This document shows positions 35,638 to 48,016 of a DNA stretch of 64,000 nucleotides, in pieces. The notes beneath the pieces were generated by a model. The model was not told the DNA's origin. It saw nothing but the letters and a program-made list of their open reading frames with translations, and ran no database searches. The stretch is from Magnolia sinica. Its lineage: Eukaryota > Streptophyta > Magnoliopsida > Magnoliales > Magnoliaceae. Position 1 is the first letter of the stretch, and the number at the start of each line of letters is the position of its first letter. The translations under genes and the position numbers were made by a program. The stretch is taken from the NCBI RefSeq assembly GCF_029962835.1, contig NC_080591.1, positions 40,059,501 to 40,123,500 of the forward strand, read 5' to 3'.

Positions 35638-37467
35638 ATGTCCAACGGAGAGCGAACATCGATCTCTCGATTACCTAGTTTTGATGGTTCAAATTATGCA
35701 TACTGGAAAACTAGGAATTTTTGCAATCCTTAAACCACAATGTTTGAGACATTGTTGAGACTGGATATGTGCCACCAATGGAATAAGTGGTACTTGATAA
35801 TGGCACTACCATCTCTCGACCAAAACAAAAGGCATTTTGGATTGATTATGAAAAGCAAAGGAAAACATGTGATGCTAAAGCCATGAACGTGATCTACTGT
35901 ATTGTTTCATAAGAAGAATTCAAACATATATGCATGCATGAAACATCTAAACAAGCATGGGATTATTGGAAACCACCCATGAAGGAACAAGCACCATAAA
36001 ATGTTCTAAGCTACAACCCCTTACAGTCCCATTTGAAAACATAAAGATGGAAGAACATGAGACCTTTATGGAGTTTTACACAAAATTGAATGACATATGT
36101 AACTCCATGTGGGGACTTGGAGAGAGAGTTCTGGTACCAAAAATCTGTAGGAAAATCTTGAGATCCCTCCTGGAATGCTTCAATTCTGAAGTCACCACCA
36201 TAGAAGAGTGTATAAATATCGGTGAGATGAAAGTAGAAGAATTCATAGATTCCCTACAAACTTTTGACCTACACTTTAAAACTCCCACAAAATCCAAACA
36301 CAATGTCCTCAAAACCTCCAAAAACAAAATTGAATTAGAGGAGGATAGTGAAGAGGATGAGGATGAGGAGGTGGCCCTTTTGGCCAAGCGGTTCAAAAAA
36401 TTCTTCAACAAAAACTATGGAAGAACATATAACAAGAAGGGGAAATATTCTAACCACAAGCACCAAATAAGCAAACCATTTAAAAGGTCAAAGGAGCCCC
36501 AATGCTACAATTGCCGCAAGTATGGACATTTATCCATTGAATGTCCCACAAAGAAATCAAAAGGAAAGGCTATGGCAGCCACATGGGACGACACAGGAGA
36601 CTCCGATTTAGAAACAAGTGAGTCTGAAAGTGATGGATACCAAAAATCTCTGAAAATACTTATGGCCTGCACCACTTCAGTCATCTTGAATCTAGGGGAC
36701 AATGAGGGGATAGATGAGCAATAAACTGAAAAGGCCTCCTCCTCAGATGAAGAAGATAATGAAGTAAAGAAGAAGGAGAAGAAAAAGACAACATTCATGA
36801 CGCTTACGACCAGCTATACACTCATAGTTTGAGCATACTTAGAAAGCTTGGGCAAACCAACAATGAGAATAAACAGCTACAAACTGACTTGGATGAAGCA
36901 TTAGCTGTATATACAAAATTGGCTGATAGCCTACAAGAATACTATGTTGATAATGCCAAGCTTGAAAGAGAAGTTGTTGATGATGGCTTCAAAATTGAGA
37001 AATTAAACAAGAGAATTGAACATCTAGAATCAGAAAATGGAAAACTGAAATCAGAAAATGCAAAATTAAAACTAGATGTTGAGAAATTCAAACACACAAC
37101 TGAACTTACTCATAGGTTTTCCCAAAGTGATGAGAAACTAGAGAGAATCCTAGGCTTGGGTAGAAACTCTAATGATAAGAAAGGCTTTGGTTACAAAGCT
37201 TGCAAATCTAGCCCTTCTCTTGCTCCACCTATGATTAAAAAAATAGTAGCATCAGGCAGTAAAACTAAAGCTTCTCCTATCTTCCATTCTTGTGGAGACA
37301 TGGGGCATTACAAATTTGAATGCCTTACATTTAGACAGCCCCACTCCACTTCCAATTTAAACTATATTGGTAAATTCAAACTAACTGAAAAGATGGGGCA
37401 AGAAGCAAAGAGTCCTACCATGAAAATATCAAATGAAAGGAGGAAATATCCCACTCCTCCTAAATGA
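35638..37467 (+). pseudogene. Sirevirus-like gag, broken
   Basis: The start at 35638 (MSNGERTSISRLPSFDGSNY) is followed by a stop after about 31 codons and frame breaks. 35957-36724 carries the helical gag part (EHETFMEFYTKLNDI), an acidic EEDSEEDEDEE run, a basic stretch and the zinc knuckle CYNCRKYGHLSIEC. 36829-37467 carries a long coiled-coil (KRIEHLESENGKLKSENAKL) and a second, imperfect knuckle CGDMGHYKFEC. The coiled coil in the gag C-terminal region is in keeping with large copia gags. Confidence 0.85.
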
Positions 37468-37614
37468 CAAAAATGACAAGTAGCTCAACTGATTCAGAAG
37501 ACTAAAGAACTTATGAAAGAAGGGAATCTGGATCAGTTACCCGAAAAATCCAAAGCACCCATGAAAAACTAACCTAAAGGGGAAATAAAAAAGAATACCT
37601 CATCTCTAAAAAGG

Positions 37615-39171
37615 ATGGTCACCAAATGGGTGGTGAAAAATAAGACTAATTGCCTTGTGATTCATATCACACTTAAAGTGGACAGTAGTTCTAAATGGAA
37701 TCTTGATAGCAGTTGCTCCAGGCATATGACTAGTGACTGGACCCATTTTTGTTATTACACTAAATTTGATGGTGGGTCGGTTACATTTGGAGATGGGAGC
37801 ACCACCAAGATTGATGGACGAGGGACGATAGTTGGGCCTGGATTGCCCAAGATTGAGGATGTTCTTTATGCAGAGGGACTGAAACACAACCTTCTAAGCA
37901 TTTTCCAAATTTGTGACAAAGAACACTTGGTCACTTTCTCCAAGGACATGTGCAAGATCTCGGACCACATAGGTAAATTAATTATGAAAGGTCTCCACAC
38001 AAGTGACAACTGCTATGTGATTGAAAGCAGTGGAGAAAATGTCTCGTCCACAAGATGTCACATGGCCCGATATAATGAATCTGAATTATGTCACCAAAGA
38101 CTTGGGCATGTACACTATCGTAAACTCAGCTCAAAAAATCTGGTGAGGGGACTTCTTAAGGTTGGGAAGAAAGAGAGGATTGTGTGTGGTGAATGTCTCA
38201 AGGATAAACAGATAAAAGTTGAACATAAAAAGACAGCCACCATAATAACTTCCAAACCTCTTGAATTGTTACAGATGGATCTAGTAGGTCCCACCAGAGT
38301 CGAGAACCATGGAGGCAAGAGACATTTTTTGGTAGTAGTTGACGATTACTCCAGATTGACTTGGGTCGCATTTCTTTGGAAAAAATCTGATACATTTGAA
38401 GAATTTAAGAAACTTGCTAACCGACTCCAAACTAAAAAGGGATATGTCATTGATATGGTCAAGAATGATCATGGGGGTGAGTTTGAGAATGAATCGATTC
38501 GAAAAATACTATGACGAAAATGGAATTTGGCATGAATTCTCAACTCCAAAAAACTCCCAACAAAACAGAGTTATGGAAAGAAAAAATAAGGTGTTGCAAG
38601 AAATGGGCTTGGTTATGCTCAATAGTAAAAATATGCCAAAAAAAATTTGGGCCAAGGTTGTCAACATCGCCTGCTACATAATTAATAGAGTATACCTTAG
38701 AGCAGGATTGAATAAAACTCTATATGAATTTTGGTGCAAAAAACAACCTAGTGTAAAATATTTCCATGTCTTTGTTAGCAAATGTTATATTCTTAAAGAC
38801 TGGGAACAACTAGGTAAATTCAATTCTAAAAGTGACGACAACATCTTCTTGGGATATTCATTAAATAGTGGCGCTTATAAAGTTTACAACTTAAGGACCC
38901 TTATAATTCAAGAAACAGTCAATGTGGTTGTTGATGACCAACCACATGACAAAAATGGTCCTACCATTGATGTGGAGGATGATGTGGAATTGTGCATAAT
39001 TGGTAAATCTGAAAACAAGTCCACTTCTCCACATGTGTCTCAACCATTGGGTGACATTCTGGTCATTAAGGATCATCCTCTCAATTAAATAATTGGAGAT
39101 CCTAGTGCCGGTGTGAAGACTTGGCGATAGCTTGAGACCATTAATAGTCATCTCTACTTCACCTCAAAAAT
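37615..39171 (+). pseudogene. Sirevirus-like protease and integrase, frameshifted
   Basis: 37615-38514 has the protease region (WNLDSSCSRHMTS; the usual DSG is DSS here), LCHQRLGHVHYRKL with CGEC (zinc site), and the integrase core Asp in LLQMDLVGP and Asp in VKNDHGGEF. After a frameshift near 38500 the frame 38396-39088 continues with Glu in QQNRVMERKNKVLQEMG and the C-terminal CYIINRVYLR. A stop at 39086-39088 is followed in frame by IIGDPSAGVKT and reading on to the solo LTR at 39172. Confidence 0.88.
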
Positions 39172-42108
39172 TATAAAGTCTCAGAAAAATTCGTACAAAG
39201 AACAGAGTATCACCACAGACAGAAATACCTAAGGACCGTAACCTGTTGTAATTTAGGCGAAAATTGATTAAGTGTTAAACTAAATAATTGGTGGATTTAA
39301 CTCGAACCACCATTTCCACAAATGGAAAGACCCAAAACCATTTATACCATTAACTCAACGTCTCTTAAAAACTTAAGAGAAATCCCAAGAGCTTGTCGCT
39401 CTCGGGAGTACATTGAAACCCCGTATCGGACCTTGACCACATGTCGAGAGTCTGATGACAGTGAAACTATAGGATTATGTCCGTCCTACTGGGCTTGACA
39501 ACCATCGTGGAAATCAAACTCATATGGTGTCCATAAACGCATAACTTGAGCCTTGAGTGAAGTGTGTGAGAAACGCGAATATCTTTAGAAAATGTATCGA
39601 AACTTAAGTGAATTGGGTCATTCACTCACAGGCAAAATTGAAGATTTCAGACCGTTAGTTTCTGACCAAACTTCACCCATAGAAAAAAAGAAATTTTCCT
39701 ACGCATATCCCTATACTTATGGCCCCGATTGAGTAAGAACGACTGTTGATCTGACACGGGTCCTCCACGGTCGATCAGCCTATCCAATCGCACTGAAATC
39801 ACATCCTGTCATATATCCATTGTTAGGGAACTAACCCTATGACGTAAGTGAGTAGTGGGCCTCCTTGTGAGCCCCGTTTGTCAGAAACAGTTGCCCTTTG
39901 GATATAAACTAAGTATACCATGGCCTGGGGCCATTTGCATCACTTCTGGGCCTATATATAGCCCATATACCACCCTATCTGTCTCTCATACGAATTTCAC
40001 CAAACCCTAAGAGAGAGAAGAGAGAAAAGAAGAGAAACGAGTAAGGAGAGAAGGGGAAATCTTTGGAGTTTGCTGCTGTGATTCTTTCCCACGACTCCAT
40101 GCACTGAATCGCCTTTACATCTAGCTAACCGATCCGTTCCAACTACGATTTGGGTAAGAAATCCTAACCCTAATCTTGATTTAGAAAGCTGGATTAAGTA
40201 ATCAGTAAACTAGCTAACCTATTTTATGATTTAGGTACCCGTCGTTCCATTTTCGGAAACGTAAAATTCGAACTGAGTCTGGATCGAGTATTCGGATGAA
40301 AGGTGTAGACTATAAACGTTTAAGTTATGGTTTTCAAGGCTTTCAATGTCAACTAATAATTTATGTCTGACTTGATTGCTGTCATATGACCTTAGTTATG
40401 ACGTTTTCGATAAATTATATGTGTGTGAACTATGTTGAATATAAGATGCATTCCATGTGTTTGTTGAAATGTTTGAATGAATATGAAATTGTGATTTATG
40501 CTTGTAAAGACTACAAATCTAGGATTCATGCTGTCATATGTATCACGACCTCTTTGTGTAACGAATTGTTATGGATCATGTCGTAACTAATCTAGTCTAT
40601 GTATTTAGAATGTGTAACCTAAGTGTTTGATAAAATGTCTGAATGAGAAATTGTTGATGATTTGTATTTATTAAGTGTATTAAGATAGGATTCTCAATTT
40701 TCTTAATCATAAGTATAGTTTCTTTCATGTAATCATATTTGTCGTTACGTAATTTATGGATAAAATGCAAGTGCTTGGTAACATGTTCAATGTGTTTGAT
40801 GAAATGCCCATATGAGAGATCTATTTAGAATGTTTGTTAAATGCTGATATGATTATTACATGTGTCTATATATTGCATCTGAGTAAGGTTAGGACTACAA
40901 CGTAGTCATGCAATCGATAACACTTCCGGTCTGGGTCGCTGAATTAGTCTCACCACATTAGGTAACTCGACGAATCCGAGTCGCACGACGATTGTCGACA
41001 GTGGTTAGGCCACAAAGGGTGCTTATGCACTCCATGTCGATCAAGTCTGCATGTGCTCGCACCAATCAAACTTGCCAAATAAACTGATTAACCTATTGTG
41101 TGTTTACCATATATGGACATCACTGCTTGAATCTAAGGTACCACTTACCAATGTAAAAGCCCATTTCAACCATGGTACATGATCTGCTAAGACTCATGAG
41201 CTGGGCATAGTGGTATGGGACACCGTGGTCGAGCTATTGGCCTACACTGGGGTGACGAGCCTCCCCATAGTGACCAGTGAGCAACCCAACACTCGTGAGC
41301 CGAATATGGTGGTATGGAACACCGTATTCGAGCTGTCGGCCTACGTTGAGGTGACAAGCCTCCCGTAGTGACCGCGAGTATAAACTCTTGAATTTGCCTA
41401 TCCACTGCTTTTTATTAGGGGTGATGCCTTATAACTTACCTATCGTATGTGAATAACTAGGATTAACGACCCTAGATGGATCTTCGGTTTGGGTTAATGA
41501 TATAAAGGGAGGTACCTTAGCTTCCCAAATCTGCTGTATGAATAAGCCTGATTAAGTACTCGGTTAACACGACCATGCACCGCATTGCATGTGCTTTGGC
41601 GAGAAAGTTACACCTTTAGAGAGTTTGTTATGCGCAAACTTGGTTGTCAGAGTCACTTTTGAGGGAGCTTTGTGTGAGGGCATGCATCATACCGCACACC
41701 ATCCCTGCATTAACAAGAGTAGCTAAGAAGTGATTGTTGTATTGCTTTACCATTACTGCTTGATTGACTTGATAATATGTTAACCTTTGCCTTATAGTAC
41801 CACTGAGTTGATCACTCACTCTCACTCTGGGACGGTATTTTAAAACACCAACCAGACTCTTTTGTAGATGCAAGTGAAGACGAAGTCTATGCGGCTGAGT
41901 TCGACTTCGTAGATGAGGAGGAGGAATTCTCCTATGTTCAGCTATCAAGTGGGTCTTCATAGACCTTGTACTGATTCAATGGGATTATAGGGTTACATGG
42001 ACTAGTTGGACATTTACATTTTGACATTTTGTATATTTTGAAACAAACCTTGTATATTAAATCCTGTTACATCATCATACTCTGGAGTTTGTAAAACGTT
42101 TACTATTA

Positions 42109-42146
<38 letters not shown>

Positions 42147-42328
42147 CAGTCTTCCGCTTGCTAAATTTAATTATATCTGGAGTATGATATGTTGTTTTAG
42201 TATAATCCCACTCGTGTTTAATGCATTGATATGGACAACATCTAAACATTATTATCCATGTTGCATAAGTGATGTGTTGGATCTCGAGAGTAGAGCTTTG
42301 CTCGACCCTCAAAATCCGAGGAGTTACA
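39172..42328 (+). repeat. Solo Ty3/gypsy-like LTR (3157 bp) inserted in copia pol
   Basis: Ends TATAAAGTCTCAG and CCGAGGAGTTACA, flanked by a perfect AAAAT duplication (39167-39171, 42329-42333). Removing it joins the copia codons TCA AAA ATT GAG. TATATATAG near 39952-39961 is followed by an AG-rich leader, giving plus orientation. The TG start is changed to TA. A (TA)n tract lies at 42112-42143. Confidence 0.85.
42112..42143. repeat. (TA)n microsatellite
   Basis: Uninterrupted TA dinucleotides inside the 3157-bp solo LTR. Confidence 0.95.
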
Positions 42329-42333
42329 AAAAT

Positions 42334-42520
42334 TGAGCTAAAAAATGTTCCAGAAGCGCCCAAAGATTAATATTGGATTGTAGCAATGCAAGATGAGCTG
42401 CAACAATTTGAAAGAAATGAGGTGTGGCAGCTAGTTCCAAGGCCACAAGACATAAATATTGTCAGAATAAAATAGATCTTTAAGAACAAGTTCAATGAAT
42501 CTGGGAACGTAGTGAGGAAC
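42334..42520 (+). pseudogene. Start of Sirevirus-like reverse transcriptase
   Basis: Short piece between two solo LTRs reading NVPEAPKD, MQDELQQFERNEVWQLVPRP and KFNESGNVVRN, the usual N-terminal part of copia RT. It contains in-frame stops. It continues at 44306 after the inserted LTR. Confidence 0.8.
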
Positions 42521-44300
42521 TGAAATAGCGGTTTAGACTACTATAGTAGAAGTATAAAATTAGTTTACGTGTCTTAAAGGGGGATGAATACGACTTTTCA
42601 ATAACTATGCCAATTTAAAATCCTAATTACCTAATTTTAAACTCATTTACAATTAATCAAACAAAGACAATTTAACTCTAAAGGCTTCCAAGCCAAATAG
42701 AGGATCCAATCACATAGGCTACTTCTGATATACAACTTAAACAGCTAGCCTATAGCATAGTGAACATGTGTGAATGAAATATATTACATATCAATCTTGG
42801 GCATTCATCTAATCATGCATATATCATTAAGCATTCAACACATAAGCATAATTAAACAGATGCACAAATATCAATCTCAAACACAAGCATGTATAGTGGT
42901 TCGGCTACTGGCCTACTCCACTCCCGGCGGACGCATCTCTCCTAGAGTGTACCAAATTTCATTATCAATGGTTTTAAATCAGTTTCACCATAAACCTTTA
43001 CAACCTACAAAAGGTATTGCCTACACAAGGCACTCATTCAAGCCTACACAAGGCTATAGGTCCTATACAAGGACACTAGACATATTCTCCCATCGGAGCC
43101 CTACAAAAGGTCTTAGTGAGTTTGAGAAACAAACTCTGAAACCAAATCCTACACAGGGAAGAGATTTCAGACTCTTTGAACTCTTGTACTTACTTGTAAG
43201 TGGATGAGCCCTTCTTGTTGTAGTTTGTGGGTTGCCTGATTTCTGCTTTGATGGGATTCAATCAGCTCCCGGACACTCCCCTGATCACGATGTTGCGGTT
43301 TTTCTGATGCTTCAGCTTCACAATCAATTTCCTTACATATGATGTTCCTTTAGGGTAACCAAGGTAATGGGAGTAGGTTGAATCTCCTATAAATAGATGG
43401 TAAGTGGATTTCCTAGGGGATTCAACTGATGGATGCTCTAGAGTATTATGGAGACTAAGAACATACTAATAGGTTTGGTCTCAATACTCAAGAGAAGGCT
43501 TGAGATCATATTCTTCATTAATTGGAGCTTTGAATACTCATGAAAGTGAGGAATCATAATGATAAGAACATGAATCTCATATGGATAGAGTCTAGGACAA
43601 GTTAGTTAAGCTTGGGATACACCAGGGACTCTAAAATGCCTTAATCCTTGGTTTTCATAAATTTTTACGTGCTCCTTTTATAGAGAAAAAGTCTCAACAA
43701 ATCTATAACGACTATATTTCCATCCTACCAAAGGGTCATTTGGTCGGACCGAGCTGTAGTCGGTGGGACCGAATTAACGGTCAGTCGTACCGAATTAAGT
43801 CCTCAAGTTGCTAGACGATTTTGGTCTCTTTTGGTCGGACCAAAAGTTATCTTCGATTGCAGTCAGTGAGACCGAATTTCAGATCGGTCGGAGCAAATTA
43901 ACTTCAAACCTTACTGGACTGTTTTGATCACTTTCGGTCAGGCCGAAGGTTTCTTCAATGGGACCGAAGGTGCCATTTGGTGGCACCTACTCCAATCGAA
44001 ATAGAGACAGATTTTCCTATTTAGGTTTTTGTCCTGCAATAATTTTTGAACCTCTAAGGTCAAAACTAAAGCGATAGAAAATATGAGCTTTAATGGCTTA
44101 AGGGATGATCCAAAAAAGGTTTCTTATTTGGGTTATGATCATCTAAAGGTTATAAGTTTGTTTTGTTCTAAGGTTTGGGATCATAGGAGCTCCTTTTACA
44201 CTTGCGTCTTCAGTCTTCATTTTCTAAGGGCTCACCGGACTACTTGACACAACGATTCACGTGATTGACAAACAAGTGTGCAGGAATGAGTGCAGTTATA
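42521..44300 (-). repeat. Solo LTR, Sirevirus-like, with TCGGACCGA array
   Basis: Plus-strand ends TGAAATAGCGG and GCAGTTATA, flanked by a perfect GGAAC duplication (42516-42520, 44301-44305). Same family as 48017-49962. The minus-strand start is TATAAC, a TG to TA change. Minus TATA (CTATAAAA) is at 43676-43683, with TCGGACCGA-type motifs from 43744 to about 43990 upstream on that strand; CCTACACAAGG repeats mark the leader. Confidence 0.92.
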
Positions 44301-44305
44301 GGAAC

Positions 44306-45642
44306 AAGGCAAGACTCATTGTGCAGAGTTACTAAAAAATTGAGGGCATTGATTTTGATGAAACATTTGCCCCAGTAGTGTGTCTTGAGTCTATAAGAAT
44401 ACTTATGTCCATTGCATGTGCACTGTAATTCAAATTGTTTCAAATGGATGTGAAGAGCACCTTCCTCAATGTTGTACTTGAGGAAGAAGTGTACATTGAG
44501 CAACCTAAGGGATTTCTTGATTCTACATATCCTCAACACATATACAGATTGAGTAAAGCACTCTACGGTCTTAAACAATCACCCCGAGCGTGGTATGAGT
44601 GCTTGATGCAATTTCTTTTAGACCACCATTTTTACAGGGGGAGTGTTGATAAAACACTTTTTACACAAAAGACTGGGAATGCCTTGCTAATAGCCCAGAT
44701 TTATGTGGATGATATTGTCTTTGGATCCACTTGTGAAGATGTTGCTCATGAATTTGCTGAACTAATGAAATCTGAATTTGAGATAAGCATGGTTGGTGAG
44801 CTCAATTTCTTGATGGGATTACAAGTGAGACAATTGTAAAATGAGATTTTTGTGAGATAGTCCAAGTATGCTAAGGAATTGGTAAAAGGATTTGGATTTG
44901 AATCTGGCTGCACTAATCACGCACCCATGAGCACCACACTCAAGCTTTCTAAAGATGCAAATAGAAAGAGTGTGAATCAATACTTGTATCTCAGCATGAT
45001 AGGGAGCTTACTTTACCTAACATCAACCCAACCGGATATCTCTTTTAGCGTAGGTGCGTGCGCTAGATTCCAAGCTGATCCTAAAGAATCACATTTGACC
45101 ATTGTTAAAAGGATTATAATGTATGTGGCTGGGACTACAAACTTTGGCCTATGGTACCTATTTGACACATCTACCATTATAGCCAGGTATTCAGATGCCG
45201 ATTGGGCCAGTAACATTGACGATCACAAATCAACTGGTGGTGGTTGTTTTTACATCGGCAATTTTCTTGTGTCTTGGCATAGCAAGAAACAAAATGTTAT
45301 ATCTTTGTCTACTGTCGGGCCGAATACATTGCAGCCGATAGTTGTTGCGCATAGCTTCTTTAGATGAAGCAAATGTTGCTGGATTATGGCATTGATCAAT
45401 CAACAATGACACTATTTTGTGATAATACTGGTGCCATTAACATTTTAAAAAATCTAGTCTAACATTCTAGAACAAAGAACATTGACATCTGACACCACTT
45501 TATACGTGAGCTTGTAGAGGAAAATATAATTGTGTTGGACTATGTGCCTACTGAGCGACAAATTGCTGATATTTTAATGAAACCACTAGATGCCAATGGA
45601 TTTCGAGATCTCCAAAAATCTATTGGAGTATGTGCGGTCTAA
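44306..45642 (+). pseudogene. Sirevirus-like reverse transcriptase and RNase H
   Basis: Reads IEGIDFDETFAPV, FQMDVKSTFLNVVLEEEVYI, LYGLKQSPRAWYE, the catalytic box YVDDIVFGS, then after a stop near 44838 ELVKGFGFESG, QPDISFSVGACARFQADP, and RNase H with YSDADWASNIDDHKSTGG and, in another frame, DNTGAINILKN and YVPTERQIADILMKP. Stops at about 44310-44330, 44838 and 45367 break it. Confidence 0.9.
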
Positions 45643-45854
45643 TTTCTTAATTGGCCCAACTGGATTTATTACTACATTTGAGGATTTGGCCTCTTATTCT
45701 ATTTGAATATATATTCTTATAAGTTTTATTTATTTTGTGCTTTGTGAATTTTGATTAGGTGTGTAAATGCTAATTTATTGGTATATATATGTGTGTGCAT
45801 CTCAGTGTATAGGTCAGTGCAAGCTGAACTGGTAAATCTGAACTGACAGACTGT

Positions 45855-46000
45855 TTCGATGGCATCGAAAATCCTTCGCATCTCTCTGACCTAACTGGAC
45901 ACTTTTCGATGACATCGAAGGTGGTTCGATGGCATCGAAGCCCATGCTTTGATGACAATGAAGACCCTTCGATGGCATCGAAGTATCAGGGTCTATAAAT
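45855..46000 (+). promoter_or_regulatory. Internal promoter-like array before the env-like ORF
   Basis: TTCGATGGCATCGAA occurs exactly at 45855-45869, 45925-45939 and 45968-45982, with a one-base variant at 45905-45919 and a degenerate copy near 45947-45962. TATAAAT (45994-46000) follows the last copy by 11 bp. The same 15-mer is in this element's partial 3' LTR (50515-50529). The layout matches the U3 promoters of the other LTRs here, so it may drive the downstream ORF (inference). Confidence 0.6.
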
Positions 46001-46273
46001 ATCAGGCATGAGCTAGATTTTCATTTTTCAATTTGTCTTCCCTCCTCTGCACGTTTGCTCGACTTCCAGCCACCCTTGGAGCTTCGGTAGTGGGTTTTTC
46101 ATTATTTTTCATCCTCCATTGTTGCTCTAAGGTGGTAAGGCTTCCATTTGTGTTCTTCATCTTCATTTCTCGCATCTTTTGGTTGCCGATTAAGAGTATT
46201 TGAGGTCTTTCTTGTTTTTGTGCGTCTCCTTTGGGTTCTTCTTAATAAAACTTGTTACATTTTGAGATTCACA

Positions 46274-47660
46274 CAATGTTGAAAGAAAAAGGAAAGGTCG
46301 TGGCCTAAGGTGAGTCCTCTTGGGCTAAAGAAAATAAAAAATGTGTGCTTGAGGAAGGTCCGAGAGGCCTTAAGCTCCTGTAGAGCCCTCTCCACCCATG
46401 TCTTCGGCCTCACGGTAGGAGACACCACAGCAAGGTGCTCTCAAACTGGAGATTCAAATTCTAGTCATTCCACCTCCCCCCGAGGCATTATATGACAAAT
46501 TTAAAGGGAGGAAGATGGTCCTAGAGCGACCGGTTAATAAAGAATGTATACAACCTTATGGGATTAGGCCATTCTTAAGGCTGTGGGCTGGGGAAAAGTG
46601 TTGAATTTTGGAGGTGTGTCTCAAAATGAACAAGTGTATCAGTTCTTGCATATTGTCACTCGCCGATTCTAGACCCTCCATCACTTGATGTCACTATTGG
46701 CCAGACTACAACCCGACTCACCACTGCCAACCCTCCATCACTTGATGTCACTATTGGCCAGACTACGACCCGACTCACCACTGCCATTATTGCTCAAATC
46801 ATTAGTTTGTCAAGCCCTTCATAGGGCTTGGCAAACCATGATTTCAACTCTCTAGAGGTTGGGACAGAAGTCACACATTATCTATGCGATGGCGTGAATG
46901 TTCCCTGGCATGAAGGGAATGCTTTACGCACATCGTACATGTCTCACAAATATCGCATCCTTCACGGCATTTTTAGCTCAAACATTTATCCTCGTGGGAT
47001 GAACAAAGCCAATTTGACTTTGTTTATGTTATACATTCTCTACAGTGTCTGCATAAGTGTATATCTATGTCTGCTGACTATCATTCTTCACCAGTTAGCA
47101 TATGTTGTCTAGGGTACTAGAGACACCCTCATACCATTCCCACATATTATGTCTCTTGTCTCGAGAAGTGGGGTTGCTGCCCACTACCAACCTTCCTAGG
47201 GTTCCTCCTAAGTTCACTCAAGTAAACATTAAGAGGATGAATCTTAAGGAGAAGACTGGAACTACAGCGACTGCTTCAGGATCAGCATTGGCACCCTAGG
47301 AGGGCACCATTCTGGGTGAGACAGAGGTGGAGGCAGCAGAGACGGAGGCGGCAAAGACTGACTACCCTACAAAGGACGACAAACGACCTGCTCGTGAGCT
47401 CCTGCACACTCCTTACACTCACACAAGGCAACATATGTGATCTCGCGATCGCCATGAGTCCATCCTTCAATGACTCAACCATCAGGATGACCGCCTTACG
47501 CAATTGGAGAGAGTTGCGGTGACCATGCAACGAGCCATCAAGAGGGTGGAGCAAGCGACCTAGGACATTCTTGTAGTGATGGCATGCCGACCAGACGACA
47601 CAACTCCATGTGAGGGTGGTCCATCCAATTAGAGTCGAGTTCAACTACACCACTGGGGTG
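46274..47660 (+). pseudogene. Env-like / third ORF of the Sirevirus-like element, decayed
   Basis: Lies after pol and the promoter-like array. Begins MLKEKGKVVA at about 46276 and is broken by many stops. 46828-47112 encodes a segment ending with HKYRILHGIFSSNIYPRGMN and a hydrophobic stretch (LFMLYILYSVCISVYLCLLT), resembling the plant transposon protein domain found in such extra ORFs. The rest up to about 47640 looks Thr/Arg-rich. A 57-bp (19-codon) in-frame duplication lies at 46673-46786. Confidence 0.55.
46673..46786. repeat. Tandem duplication, 2 x 57 bp, in the env-like ORF
   Basis: Both units start ACCCTCCATCACTTGATGTC; they differ at about one base (ACAACCC against ACGACCC). The length is a multiple of three. 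Confidence 0.93.
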
Positions 47661-48016
47661 TATGTCCTGTGGCATTGTTATCTTTTTGAGTGCCCAAGAC
47701 TGTCTGACCGATGGGTATTTGTATATGTTGTGGTCAGATGTATGGATGTCTGTTTGTAGAGTTGTGTGCTTTGGATATTTTTTCCCTACTTGGGCTTGTG
47801 GAATGTGGATGATGATTTTTTTTGGATATTTTGATGTTTGGATGTTTATGCCATTCTTGGGCATTGATGATATATCTATAGATGATGGTTTGATTTTCTG
47901 CATTTCACTCTTATCATTTTAATTGGGTGATTGTTTCAATCTATCTTCCCATTATGCATATATATGATTGATTCACTAACTTCAGTAATGTATGGCATAT
48001 TGTTTATCATACTAAC

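Noticed and set aside
39172-42328. DNA transposon with an 8-bp duplication CAAAAATT
   Set aside because: The 5-bp reading AAAAT gives LTR-like ends (GTTACA), a TATA box and leader, and exactly restores the copia codons.
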